Shown here: one piece after another, positions 24,962-37,800 of the stretch | How the letters are laid out: the number at the start of each line of letters is the position of its first letter | Numbering within the stretch: the stretch's first letter is position 1 | Assembly: GCA_020055645.1 (NCBI GenBank) | Contig: CM034547.1 | Coordinates: 70,404,884-70,468,883 of the forward strand | DNA length: 64,000 bases | Direction: 5' to 3' | From: Tomocerus qinae | Taxonomy: Eukaryota > Arthropoda > Collembola > Entomobryomorpha > Tomoceridae | The notes under the pieces: model-generated | The model's database searches: none | What the model was told of the DNA's origin: nothing | The model's input: only the letters and a program-made list of their open reading frames with translations | Made by a program: the position numbers and the translations under genes

Positions 24962-27900
24962 GTAAGTTTTACACCCTCTTACTCCATATAATTTTATTAC
25001 CACATCAATGCAATGTCACTACCTACTCCACAATAGACTATTAAGGATGGATGGTTTCCACCTTTTCCTGCGCTGAGAGCAGTCACCTCACAGATTTGAG
25101 ACGATCATATTCTGAAGTAAAGGCTTCTGTTAGAAACAAATTATTGAAAAAATGATTTCAAGTGTACAAAATCATTTTTGGGAAAAATTGGAATGTCCAT
25201 TGAGTAATTGTATGCATTAGAATATTATAGATTTCCCTGCTCAGCCATATCAAAGGCATTAGAGCATATATTTTATACCTATACAGCCCTGAGCACTGAA
25301 TATCTCTCATGTACTTTCACCAAAAAAAATTTTGTATTTCCTACACAATTTGTATCCGTTGCGGAATTTAAATTGGCATAGTGCTCTTTGTGACCTTCGG
25401 GCTAGAAAAGTGAAAGCTGTTTTAGCACAGGAAAATGTTTTAGCCAACACTGCATTAATTTGTAGTCAATGAGTCAGTTCGTTTGATTTCTAGATATGTT
25501 CGATGTGATCTATAATATTACCAAAAATTCTGAGTTCTGAAAGATAAAGCAATAAATTTAGCTATGTTGCTTGTATGATGCTATAAAACATTATAGACTG
25601 TGTACTTGTATCTTTTGTGGGAAGTATATTTATCTGAACTGTCATGTCAGGCAGTGTCGGCTTCGCTTATATCATGACAGGAGATAATAAATATAGATAG
25701 GTACTACAGTGCAAGTCTCAAGTACTCATGCAAAAGTGTACTAGCGAGCAATAAGTATAGGACTATAGAAGAGTAGGTGTAACTGGTGAAGCGATCTGTG
25801 AGGAAGCAAGTCATTCAAGTGAAATGGAGAAGTCGTATATTGAATTCAAGGTCTGTGTCATGTCATGTGTTGGTAGACATTGAATTTACATTTCATCTCT
25901 TTCTTCTGCAGATACTAAGTATCAACATTTTCTGTATTGGAATTGCAACTCTGTGTGGTGTGTGGAGACGTAAATTCAATAATAAAGTGTCACAGGGAGA
26001 GAGTACCACAGGCTGTGCAATGTGAGATAAATATTGCAAAATTTCTAGTTCCAGAGAAAAATGTACGGGACTTTCTTTTATTATTTTAACTATGTACCCT
26101 GCATCTTCGACTTTTCCAGATTCAGTTTTCTGTTATAGTAGTATAACAGCGGATTTAGACGTTGGGCTTTCAAGCACACGTCAAGCTAGTACTTACAGTA
26201 GTATATTATAGCACTCTTCCCATATATTTAGGTTAGGTTCAGTAATTCGATACTCGATAGAATTCTGTTGAACTGTTTTCATTCGGGCTGTGCAATGCAA
26301 TGCAAAAGAGAATTAGGATTTTGAAAGTGAAATGGGATTGAGGCATCGTGTCGTGTAATTCTATCTCTGCTCTGACTCACTCTTAAACCATGTTCTTCAC
26401 TACATGCACGAGGCTCATCTCTGTTTACTCTACCATATGCGGATATTCATGTCATGTCGATTCGATTTGCTTTCCCTTTCAGCTCCTATCTCTTCTAGCA
26501 TACGTTACTATCGCTATGTACCAACTTCATATCATTCTATACACCAATTTAAAGCTGTTGCCTCAAATTTGCTACAAATCCATCATCCAACAACATCTCC
26601 GCCCTCCAAGCCTTTCTCAAAAAATATCTTTTAATTTGAACTTCAGTTACTCTATCGGTTTTAGCTCATCTCGGAAAATGATGCGAAAGGCATGCTCAAA
26701 GCCGACAGTTTAACCGTGAATTTCGGTTACACTTTAATCGAAATGTTTTAACCGAACAAAATTTAATCCATAAGGTGTAGACAGGCAGAAATTAAATCAT
26801 CTATGCTCTACATACAAGGCGAAATTACCAAGCGATTCAAATTGTAATTAATTAGCAGGGAACTACAAACTATGTTATGACTACTATGAGCACACCATGT
26901 TAAGGATCATGGCTTTGATAAAATATTGAGGGTCCTCGTATTTGTAGATTAACGGTACCTACCCATTTCAGATTGAACTTCCTCAAGAAATTTGCTTATC
27001 TCTCGGAGTGTCGCATGGGGTCAATGATTCCAGGGGTAATAAGGATTATAAACATTTGACACCTGCCCCGGAGGCTAGAGTGAGTGGAGTATGGACGAGA
27101 ATGAGAGGGGTACTGAGCTACGCTTGTATTAGTAGCGTTGTTGTATTCATGGACTAAATCAGAACTAAGTGTGTATTTGGCAACTCATCCGGGTACTGTA
27201 CCAATGGTTTTATAATCTGTCCAAAAGTTTCAGAAATCATGTCTTTTATTCCAAAACCAACAAAAATGAAGCCAGAAAAAATCCCAAATTCAAGGGTCGC
27301 TTCTACAGACCAGGGGGTTGTACATTTTGGATGCCCGAAACCCATTTGAATTTATTCCAAAGTTTTGGCGGGAATAACTCAAAATCTGTAGCACCTCTAG
27401 ACTTGAAACTAGTTGTCAGTGCCCTGATGATACTATCTACACTTCAGAGTAGAATTAGATGGTCGTTTTCAAGGTTTGGAAAAATGAAACAGCCTTGATT
27501 ATTTTTACTGCTTTTATTATGCCGGGGCAGGCATCATCCTTGTAGGTATTGCTGACATCTATTAAGTCTTCAATTTATTTCGCGATAAATGATTAAGCTC
27601 GTGAATTGAGACTTGTCTATGGAATAGATTATAGGGGCTTAAAAATGGATCTGAAATTTTTTACTGTTTCGTCATAACGGAGAAAGTCATTTAGGATTTC
27701 TTAGGGGATTACAAAATTGCAGCGCACATATCTTAGTTTGATTTATATTTGACTAGGGAGAAATCAGAGGCAGATTTTTGGCTGCCTCCAAATGAGGTTA
27801 ATTGCTATCTGTGACTCAAATAATGTCTTTTGCTGCTCAGCGGACCTGTTCGAAATTAATGCGAAGACTCTGCAATGCTAACTCATTTTTATATGTAAAC

Positions 27901-30900
27901 TTTTACGTTTCCTTGTGGCTTTGGGAAAGTTAACGACAGATGTTGTTCTGGTTAGCTGAGTAGACGTGAATTGGAGTGAGTGGATATTGAAGCAACTTAT
28001 TGTAGATAGATGACGGTAAACCCTTACTTACCTTTCACGTAGGAACTGTATACCTAAATATAATTCGGATCCAATGTCTACATCATTATCGGTGAAATAT
28101 GAATTCCTTGCAGCTACTTGGGCAACTATTAACATTAGCTGGTTATTAACGAAACGTGCAGTTTTGTTTAGTTGGCTAATCTCCGTCTGAGCCGACCATT
28201 TCCCTTCTTCTTGTTCTCTGTTGACATAATCGAAACGAGAAGAAGAGCACGAATTCAATTTGTGTGCATTATCTATTTTTCTCTGATCTTTGATGCATCT
28301 CTTTACTTTCCTTCGGATTTATTCTTTCGACTCAACTCTCGATGTACCACTCGTGCTTGGTAACCACCGCCAACAATAGTACTCCTACAAAATATCTCTG
28401 TCTGTGCATGATCATATTACTTGTTTGCGAGCACACGAACGTGTAAGTACACTTAGGATTCCTCTTTTCTCTCAGGTGAAACACTAAAGTTGTACTTCAA
28501 AAGTGCCTATGTATAAGTAGAATAGACATGTAATATAATAATAATAATAAAATCCTTCTTATAAATGGTAGGGCACACAGCTGGGGATAGATAGATAAGC
28601 ATGTAGTACGTCAATATAAAATGGAGACGACGGAGGAGAAGTGGAGATAGATTATCGGATGGGGAATCCGAAGGATCTAGAGAGATGAATGATGTAAATG
28701 GAACTGTGTGGTTGGCTCCCTTCGTTTGCTTTGAAATGAATGTGAAAGTAATGGGAAGAGAAATAAGTAAGCCGAGTCTAAGGAGAAATTTCGAAGATAA
28801 ACATAAAGTACAGTCATTTGGAAAGGAATGGAATGACACGGCGTGGAGAAATAAAGAATCGCGTGGCTGTAATGTTTATGTGTTAGTGCTCCTTCTTCCC
28901 CTGTAATCCTAGCGGGATGGAAATATGAATCCATCCAAATAAACGTGCTCAATTCCTCACTCTTCCATGTTTGTCACTTTACATTCCTAGTTCCCAACTT
29001 CTTCACTTTTTCAGTCCAAACGTCGCGAGACCTGAATTTCCTCAAACCACTCGACTCTTCAGGGTAATGACGTTTCCAATCATTACCCCGAATTTCTCCA
29101 TTTGGCACTGCTTTCTCCACTTTACTAACTATTATTCTTCCACTCGTAAATACCCCTGTGGCTCTTTAGGAATCACAAATATTCTCTTTCTCCTTCTACG
29201 TTTATCCACATACCTACCTGCACATATTCCACACACGTGGACCAAACTGTCACAGGAAATAGCCAAGAAGGGCGGCCAATGAAAGTAAAGATCAAGATAT
29301 ATTGTGTCATTTAAATTCGTTTTAATTTTCTATTTTAAGAATTTTTTGGTAGATACAATTCTGTTTAAAGAAAATCCTAAAAACCAGCTTTGAGATAAAA
29401 AGATTTGAGCTGAAGTGGAATGGCGTGATATTGTAATCGAATTACTATGTCAAATAATACGATAGCAGATGGAGAAAGTCCAAGGATGCTTTAAAGGACT
29501 GCAGAGGACTACGAGAGAGAACGTTTTAAATTGTTCAGTTGGAGAGAGAGATTTCTGTCTATGCTCAGCTTATGCCAGCACATCATTTTTTGAGTCGTGT
29601 AGAAATAAAGCAAGTGAGTTTCGGTGTATCGTTGAATGGGCGAGCGTGTGAGGATAGCTAGGTAGGCACATGCATATTCCTTGGCAGATACAAGTCTATG
29701 AAGACCTCTGTACTATGCACCAGCCTACAAATACATAACTAATCAAAATACTTGAAGCGTTCATGCGAGAGAAAACTCTCATTTCATTCTCAGTCTCCTC
29801 GCTACTTTCTCCTTTACTGCTTTCTCTGAATTTTCCACCGTCGTCGTTCGGTCGCCTTCTACAGATAGAAAGGACATGCGACACGACAGAATATCATATA
29901 AATAGGTACACTCTACTCATACAGTTATACATAAAGCAAGACAAACGAAAACCGATCGATTTCCTTTGATCTCTCATTTCACGTTTCTGTCAATGCTTTA
30001 TTTGCACGAAGTTTGTGTGGTTCGTGTGGTAGCACAAATATCTCTGCAACTTTCTAGAAATAATAATAAAGGTCTCTTCAAACATGAAAAGGAGTTTGTT
30101 TCGAGATGAGTACTCCATTCAACTTGCCTCAACACCTTTCCCCTTTAACTGTCGCATATATTAATTAGTGTTTCTAATTTGTCCTCTATCGAAGGGCTTT
30201 TTAAAGTTGACACTTGGGGAAGCGTGTCTCAATGCCCCACTCAGCCATATAATAGTTTTCAATAGTTATGGCTAACTCATCTGTATTGCCATTGTATATT
30301 GTAACCTTACTCTTCACCTATTTCAAAAATTAGAAAGGCATTTGGGCTCTCCATTTAATATTTAAGTTTATTACTTGACTTGGACACAAGTATTGAATTT
30401 CATAAGATTTATTATGAGTCAACATTTGAATTAATTTTAGAATAATATGCTAACCCAAAATGTGGTTCGGAGTTAATGTGTTGACATCTAATTGGTTTAC
30501 CTAAGCTAAGATGGTCGTTGTTATAATACAGAGATTCATTATTCATTCAGTTTATCAATTTCCAGTAAACTATATGCGGTATTGGCCAACTAAGGAGGAG
30601 TACAGAAATGCTATCTCTAACATGCAAATCATTATCATGTATTAAAAATGTATGTATTAAAATGTATAAATAAAATATAATTATTTGAGTTAAGGTTATT
30701 GGAATTGATGAATGTATTACGTTATACTTAAAATGTATAAATAAAATATATTTATTTGAGTTAAGGTTATTGGAATTGATGAATTCTGAAAGTACATAAC
30801 GATATAGGGGATATTCCTGAAACGAAATGTAATTACTGAATGGAGACCCAAGGGTCCCAACGTGAAAGCCAACTGAACCTGTACACTGTATGTATAGATT

Positions 30901-32062
30901 ATTTAATCACGTAGGTAGTCTATTTCTTTCAAGTCTACAATTCTGCAGAATACATTTTAAGGTTTGTGCAAAGTTAAGGGAACAAGTTGATTTTTTGTGA
31001 GTGGATGTTGCAGTAAGTGGGAATGTGATTAGAGTGTAGTGAGCAGTTAGAGTCTCGTATGTTCGGACAGATTGAATTACATAACGATGTCCATTCTGCC
31101 GACCCGTGTTCTCATTTTTCTTCAAATTAGCTCCACTACTACTACAGACAAGGAGCAAGGCTGTCGGAGCAGAGATACAAGACACACTTAAAGTAACGTT
31201 CTATAATTTGCTCCTTGTTGCTCTGAACAGAGCACATTACTGCATTGTCTGCTCTCTTCCACCGACGTGTGCCCATCCAACTATATGTACACAGAGACTG
31301 CAAAGGATAATGTTTGGAGTGAAAGATATTTTGTGCTGGCAATTCAGTTGTTGTATAGCAGTACAGGAAATGCATGGGAAAGGAGACAAGACGCACAATT
31401 ACTGTAATAGGACATTGAAGCACATAAGACTACATCTTACATTATTTCGGAACATTTCCAAAGTTTCCAAGAAAATTATCTGCACATTTTCCAGTGTGAT
31501 ATAAATGTTTGAATGCCTCAACCGGAGTGGATGTGGCTACTAAAAACCAACACTTAAGTAAACTGTAAATTGGTGGATGTGGCTACTGACCACTGCCTCC
31601 CTACAATTGCCACTTATTTGTATGGGTACGCACTTCATACTCTTTCTATGAATCTATCGCGCTAAATGCACTAAAACTTATTCCCACCCTTCTGCCATTA
31701 AATTGTACGGATGGTTAGTGCCAAGTGCCAAGTACTGTAATCAAGTGTATCTACTACTGTTAAGTAATGCGTATCTACGTAGTAATCACCTTTTTTATTT
31801 TATATGCATGAATAAGTATTCATTTCGAGAGCAGTGCTCATGGAGGGGGATTTTGGTATTAGGCAGTACGATGTACAGTTGACAGAGCTTGCTTTTCCGT
31901 CAGTCAGAGACCAAAAATTCACCGAAAGCAGAATGTCACCAAAAATTGAGAAGGTATGGCAGGAGAAAGTTGTTGCTGTATAATGAAAGAGAGTAAAATG
32001 TGGTTGTGCATTGCATTGCAAATATGGAACTATAGTTAAAGAAAATGGTGTTTTTGGGGTAG
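24962..32062 (+). other. Intron 3 of the BCL11-like gene
   Basis: 7.1 kb between the GTAAGT donor and a weak acceptor. It contains a 71-bp tandem duplication (30658-30784). Open frames at 26390-26713, 27169-27498 and 31106-31504 have no domain or splice support. The sequence around 27150-27500 resembles a decayed dispersed repeat on the minus strand but was not assigned. Confidence 0.35.
30658..30784. repeat. 71-bp tandem duplication
   Basis: A block of about 56 bases (starting TAAAATGTATAAATAAAATA and ending ATTGATGAAT) occurs at 30658-30713 and again at 30729-30784 with a single clear difference. The period is 71 bases. Confidence 0.85.
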
Positions 32063-32593
32063 GAGGGGAAAGAGGGTTGTGAGAGCAACGGTAGCAGCTG
32101 GAGCGGCGGAGAAGGGCACAGCGGGGCGAGGGCGAACGGGAGTGTGACGGGCGAGAGTGTGATGGAGTCGCACTGCCAGACAGACGACCTCTCCTTGGGC
32201 AACCACCGCGGGGAGATTTCCCCCACTTGCTGCACCAACTCAGGGCCGAACTCGACATCGACGAGCGCTGTGTCGGCGGGTGTGGAGCTCAGCCACTCGC
32301 CCTCCTCCGCTGCCCTCTCCTTCGAGAGCACCAACAACAACATGGTCTCCAGTGTCGTCATCAAGAACGAAATCATGGGGGAGGGCGGGATCCGCCTGTC
32401 CTCGCCTGAGCACACCCAACTCCACCAACATCAGCTACAACTACAGCAACATCAACTCAACGGCAACGCGACAATCATCTCTCCTTCGGCCACCTCTTCC
32501 TACCCCATGGAGGCCTCCACCCAAACTTTACAACTGGACAACTCCACCATGACTCCCAACTCCAACTTTGAAGAGCATCAGCAACGCCGCACT
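32063..32593 (+). CDS. BCL11-like factor, Ser/Thr/Gln/His-rich exon
   Basis: The frame is open from 32063 (after a TTTTTGGGGTAG acceptor; 32084 is an alternative) to the donor ACT|GTAAGT at 32593, a codon boundary. The start phase of 0 matches the end of exon 24738-24961. The product of about 177 residues is low complexity: an SNGSSWSGGEG segment, MESHCQTDD, a Ser/Thr region, SVVIKNEIMGEGG (IKNE is a possible SUMO site), a His/Gln run and MEASTQTLQLD. Higher GC content than the flanks and loss of stops in one frame only support coding. The CQTDD and TQT stretches are loosely like the GIQVTPEDDD segment of vertebrate BCL11, but there that segment precedes the SAW finger. Assignment to this gene rests on strand, phase and position. 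Confidence 0.6.
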
Positions 32594-34838
32594 GTAAGTT
32601 CTCTCCAGTATCTTCCTCCCTATCTCCTCCCTTACCTTCCCAGTCTCTCTATTGTATTTGGGTCATTACTCATCCTTATAAATACGGAAAATAACTTAGA
32701 AAGTATTCTTGGAAACAGTTCTAAATACAAAAAAGCATATCAAAATGATGGTTTTATATGTAGCCCTAAATGATCGAAGTGCGACACCTAATCAGACTCG
32801 CAATTACAAACAATTGCAGCACTTGCCAACGTTCATACTGCAGCTTTGTCCACCCAAAATCTGTTGTGTTGAGTCAAAATCTCATGGCTAAGTACTAGAC
32901 AGGTAGTTTTTTTCCTTAGTGTAACTTTGAGCTTCGCATAGCGTAAGTCTTTACGCGCTTGCTTTACGAAGCTAACTTAAAGTACGGTTACGTAAAATAG
33001 ATAGTGATTACTATCCCACTTCGTGTAAGGCTGCGCACTGCAGAAAAGTTATTCCGAGAGTCACTGCAAGTAAGCCCTCGCGGCTTGAGGGGTAGTGTGA
33101 ATCAATAGTAGATGTCATACTCTCCCTCGCAAAACACAGACCTAAAATCTGTCATATTGTCATACGACTTCAATACTTAGCATAATAGATTTCTCTTCCT
33201 TCTTGCAGTTCCTTTGGTATACATTTTGTGCCTTAAATCCGAGTCAAAGGCATAGCGTGTATTCATAGCTTGAACCTTGAAGATATCTTGGCATGAATGC
33301 ATTGCATTGGTCAAATGATCTATTTTAGAGACTGACTCCTGCGATTTGATGGAATAGTGAGTATCACGGTAGGTTAGATTACTTCCAAACTTCATTTGAG
33401 TCATTTGTTGGCGAGGGACTTTTGGGATCACCTATAAGTGTAGGAGTAAGAGGAGTAAGAAAGTGTATGTCTGTTTGGCTCGCCCTCCCTCCGCTGATAA
33501 CAAAGTGGAGACTTAAAATCATTACTTACTATTAGTGGGTAAGTCCAGAAGGCATTTCACTTATTCCACCTTCTTGATAGTTTGTTGGGAGGGAAGTAGT
33601 AATGGGACATTTGTAAAAATCACAAGTTTGTACATTAGTGAGGGTATAGGTAGAGGAATTCGGTGAGATAAGTTTGGGTTGGCGAAGACATTAGTCTCGT
33701 CCCAGTCCACTTATCACTTGTATTGTGTAGTCAGGAGTTGTGGTCATGCCGAATGTCTGCAGGGACACCAGTTAGTGGCATACATAGGTCGCTGACTGCA
33801 AAAAACGAGTTCCTTCCGTCACATCTTTTTGCTTTGCAGACGGAGGTTTAGTTTCTGATTCCTGGGAGAGTTTGGAGTAGGAGAGAGGATGAGAGAGATC
33901 TGTAGTGGGCAGACGGTAGTATTAGTCGATAGGATTTTATGCATTCAGCTTTCACTCCATTTCACTTGAGATTAGTGAAAGCTCCCCTTTCTGTTGCATT
34001 GCGTTGCTGTGACTTGTTCTTTATTGTTACGGAGAGTGAGTGAGTTCTGGGAAGGACTATATATAGTCTGTCTGTCTGTCTGTCCTGGCACTTAAGCCGC
34101 CCAACTTTTGCGAGAGAGCAGGAGTCATTTTTCAACTTTCTCATATCCACACTTTCTCATATTTCTATTGTGAGGATGGGTAGCGAGTTTATCGAGCCGA
34201 CGTGATGTGATGCAATAGAAATGGAAGCTGAGCTGGAATGGATTAAAGGAAATAATGTAAAGGATCATGTGTAAGCCGGAACTCGAGTCAGAATACTTCT
34301 TTGACAATGAGAAGAGTCTGACAGAGTATTTGGGTCGGCGGTGTGCTCAACAAGCGTCTTCTCCGACTTCTCCACTCAATTACCATCTCCGTCTTGGTGA
34401 TCACGACTCGGGAAATTCAGAAACAGTAACTAATGAATGGAGGAGAGTCCGCAGTCTTGTCTTGTCAAAAGAAATGTAATCTAATGTGACGTCCTGAAAT
34501 CTGCTCCTCTTATTTACTACTTAAATATGCTGCACTGCAAACATGGTTTTCCCAAAGAGCTGAAAGGACCAACGACTGACTCGACTGGTTTCCGTTTTAT
34601 GGACTCTGCTGTGTAGACAGGCGGGCATCGTGGACTGGCCAACCGAAATTACGTCACTTCACTGGACCGCTACAATTTGCTTCCCTCTTTGATTTATGAC
34701 AGGAGAAAGGCACTTTAATTTTATGCTCCGCAACTTTCACCAGCTCCATCCGCCCCTCCTCCTTGTCCTCTCTACCGTATTTCCTCCTTTTCAAAGTGGG
34801 CCAAATAACACGGGCACCTTTTCGTGCTCCACCCACAG

Positions 34839-34886
34839 GTACTACAAAGAAGGACGCCGCAATGCAGGAAATACGATCTCGAGTAG
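34839..34886 (+). other. Candidate short terminal exon of the BCL11-like gene
   Basis: A pyrimidine-rich tract ending CTCCACCCACAG precedes a frame that, entered in phase 0 from the exon ending at 32593, reads VLQRRTPQCRKYDLE and stops at TAG (34884-34886). It would give a short protein lacking the C-terminal fingers. No homology supports it, and with no coding constraint visible it could be chance. Confidence 0.15.
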
Positions 34887-37800
34887 TTTTCTCTCCAACT
34901 CGAATCTTCTAGTCAGCTCTTCAGTCACAATCACAATGTTTTGAACATTTGGCTACGTCGGCGAGACTATAATACTTTTGCTTTTCTGGTCAATCCACTG
35001 ATAATGTCTGAGAAACCAAATTGACGAAATCATGAGACACGGAAGTCTTCAGAAATGACTTATCTGCCTTACAAGTTCACTCGACTACCCCCGCATATCG
35101 TATTTACTTGTAAACACTCACGGACACGACGGACCTCATTTTTATTGCTCAATTCAGTAGCGAAATTATCAATGTGTATTGTGTTCTAGAGAAACAATAA
35201 ACAATTAGGTTCACGGTATTGCCCAAATCTTGCTCTAAAAATTATTTATCTTTTATTTAGGTATCTGATGTGGAATAGTACTTTTTGTAATGTTCTACAC
35301 ATCCCCTACTGTAGTAGGCTTGCATAAATTAGTAATTTTAAGTAAAATCTACAGTGAATGAATGACAGGTGCACCATTTTAAGCATTCTTTATAGTTTTC
35401 CGTTGAAGATTGTGTGTGTATCAAAGATAGGCATTTTTCAAGTTTCTGTTTACTGTTCCGCTATTTGTAACGACGTGTGGTACTCCGGTACCCTTTGTCA
35501 GAACCTCTTGTCAACTATGACTATTATATTTCATGTTTTTGGTTTTTGACCATTACCGTACATACACACCAACCATATAACATTATTGTAGGTACTACAT
35601 AAAAACTGAATACATACATAACATACAGATTATGAGTCTAGTATATAAACACTTTACTCTTTGTGTACTATTTACTTTAATATTCGATTTCCATTATTCT
35701 GGCTGTAAGGCAGCTGGTACTACAAATATTATATAGACTAGTATTTCTTGTTAGTTGTGTCGTATAGAAACTTTCGTAGGTGATGGTATCGCTTCGATAA
35801 GGGAAAATTAATGAATCGGATTAAATGTTTCCTCGTTTACCTTTTGGCTATTGTGCACTTGCTCCATTTTGTAGTTTATAAGTTTTCGTTTTGTCGTTTC
35901 CCTCTACGCAGCTCTTTGGATATCTCGGCAGCCATAAATCTTGGGCCGACCTCTCATTGGTCTCCTGTCCATGAACTTTCTCCAGAAAAAGGGAAATCAT
36001 GTTTGTGGCAGTAGTTGCTGTTAGAATTCGTTTGCTCAAACATTTTATTACTTGATTTTATCTAAAGACGCGAAACTTGTGTTTCTAGTAACTAAGCCTT
36101 TCCGTCCTTCCTTTCTCTATGATTTCCAATGATTGTAACATTTTATACTGTCCTACTTTCACTGCAATCCCTTTAAGTGGTAATAAATACACAGAGAGCA
36201 CCTGTCTACAACTTCCCTTCAATTGTTTCCACTAATAAGCACACAAATCTGATCCATCAATTATTTTACGATAATTGTATTCTATTTATATTTGTTACAG
36301 TTGCTATCATCTCTAAAGGCGGACGGTTCAATGCACGTGCCCTTTACAAATGGCCAAGCAGCCGGCGTGTAAGGATTTATGTTTCTACTTCGTGAAGATT
36401 TCATCAGCTGTAATTTGAATGCATTGTTAAGGAATTTACTTTATTAATTAAATAATAATATACTTTAGTTCAACTCGGCATTTGGTAATTAGGATGGAGA
36501 ACAACCTACTTACAAATACTAATTAAATATAATATCCTTGTTATTAGTTACTGAAATTAAAATACAGAAGCAGATTTTCATACGATTGATATGATGTACT
36601 TAAAGAAGTACCGATAATCTACTGAAAGTGATTTGCCAAATTTGAATAATCAAAGGAGTTAACTAAAAATTGTATCTGTACTCAAACTAGAAAGTAAGTA
36701 TGTAGTTGACTATAAACACCAAATTCCGCTGATTCTAGGTCTCCACATTATTGTAGTTACAGTGTGTACATCATATTCTTGAGTCACAGTCATGCAGCTT
36801 GTCCTGGCGATATGTGATGCTCTGGCTTATAGTTTCAATTAGACAGGACTTGAGAAATTCCATTCACAATATTACCTATATGGTGGTATCCAGCGTTGAA
36901 TAATGCGTAGTCGTAGTAAGTAATGTTATAGGTAGTAAGTCGACTAAATTGTGAGAAGTCAACTTGAAATTTCCAATTGAACTTGTGTCAAGTGACTATA
37001 CTTGAAGAGTTTCTATAATGGGACACTAAACTGATCGCCTTCTTTTCCAATAGAAAGGGGAAAGTATATTCAGCAGACCTAATGATAACTACGTAAACCA
37101 TTACAGTAAATACGATTGATAATTGGAGCCACTTGACATTGTGGAGTGGGGAAAGTGGAGAAAGTTGATGGACGTGATGGCGTGACTTGGCATATGGCAT
37201 GCAGTCAAACAAACAAGTGAAAGTGTTGATTGATCCAAGTAGGAACTAACAGAGGTAATCATAATAATGTGCTGACCTAGCCATATTATGCAGGACCAAC
37301 TAACTAATACATATAGCCACCCACTCACTCACTCTCACTCACTAACTCACTCTCACAACAGAAGACCAACATTCAGGGATTCGGACAAGTGGGGAGTGTT
37401 GGAAGTACAGACAAGGTAATTACTAATTAGGTTCGATAAGGCAGGAATGTAAGCTAAAGGCTTAATGAGACACGCAAGCAAGGATGATAATGAATGCCAG
37501 GGAGGAGGGGCCTCCCACTCCTCCCCACACACTCCAATTGACATCTAGACATTCAGACTTATTAATGTCCATGGGAAATTGCCTCACACTCTCCTCTATA
37601 CCCACTTACCTAATTACCCCTCCGACACTCACTCCACTCCACTAATCATTTATTCTAATGCCACTCATCCTATTTCTTTCATTCACAATCAACTCTATCG
37701 CCACCAAGAACCTTGTTGTGCGTACGCGACTCTTAATAAACGCACCTGCTGCTCCTCCGACAGATTAATATTTGGTCTAAATCTAATCTACTTTACATTT

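Noticed and set aside
31106-31504. 132-codon plus-strand frame in intron 3
   Set aside because: No motif, overlaps a 93-codon minus frame, and does not fit the phase of neighbouring BCL11-like exons.
31800-32415. Minus-strand frames of 152 and 159 codons
   Set aside because: Antisense shadows of the GC-rich coding exon at 32063-32593.
32925-32975. Hairpin-like GCTTCG...CGAAGC sequence
   Set aside because: Only a few paired bases with mismatches; not distinguishable from chance.
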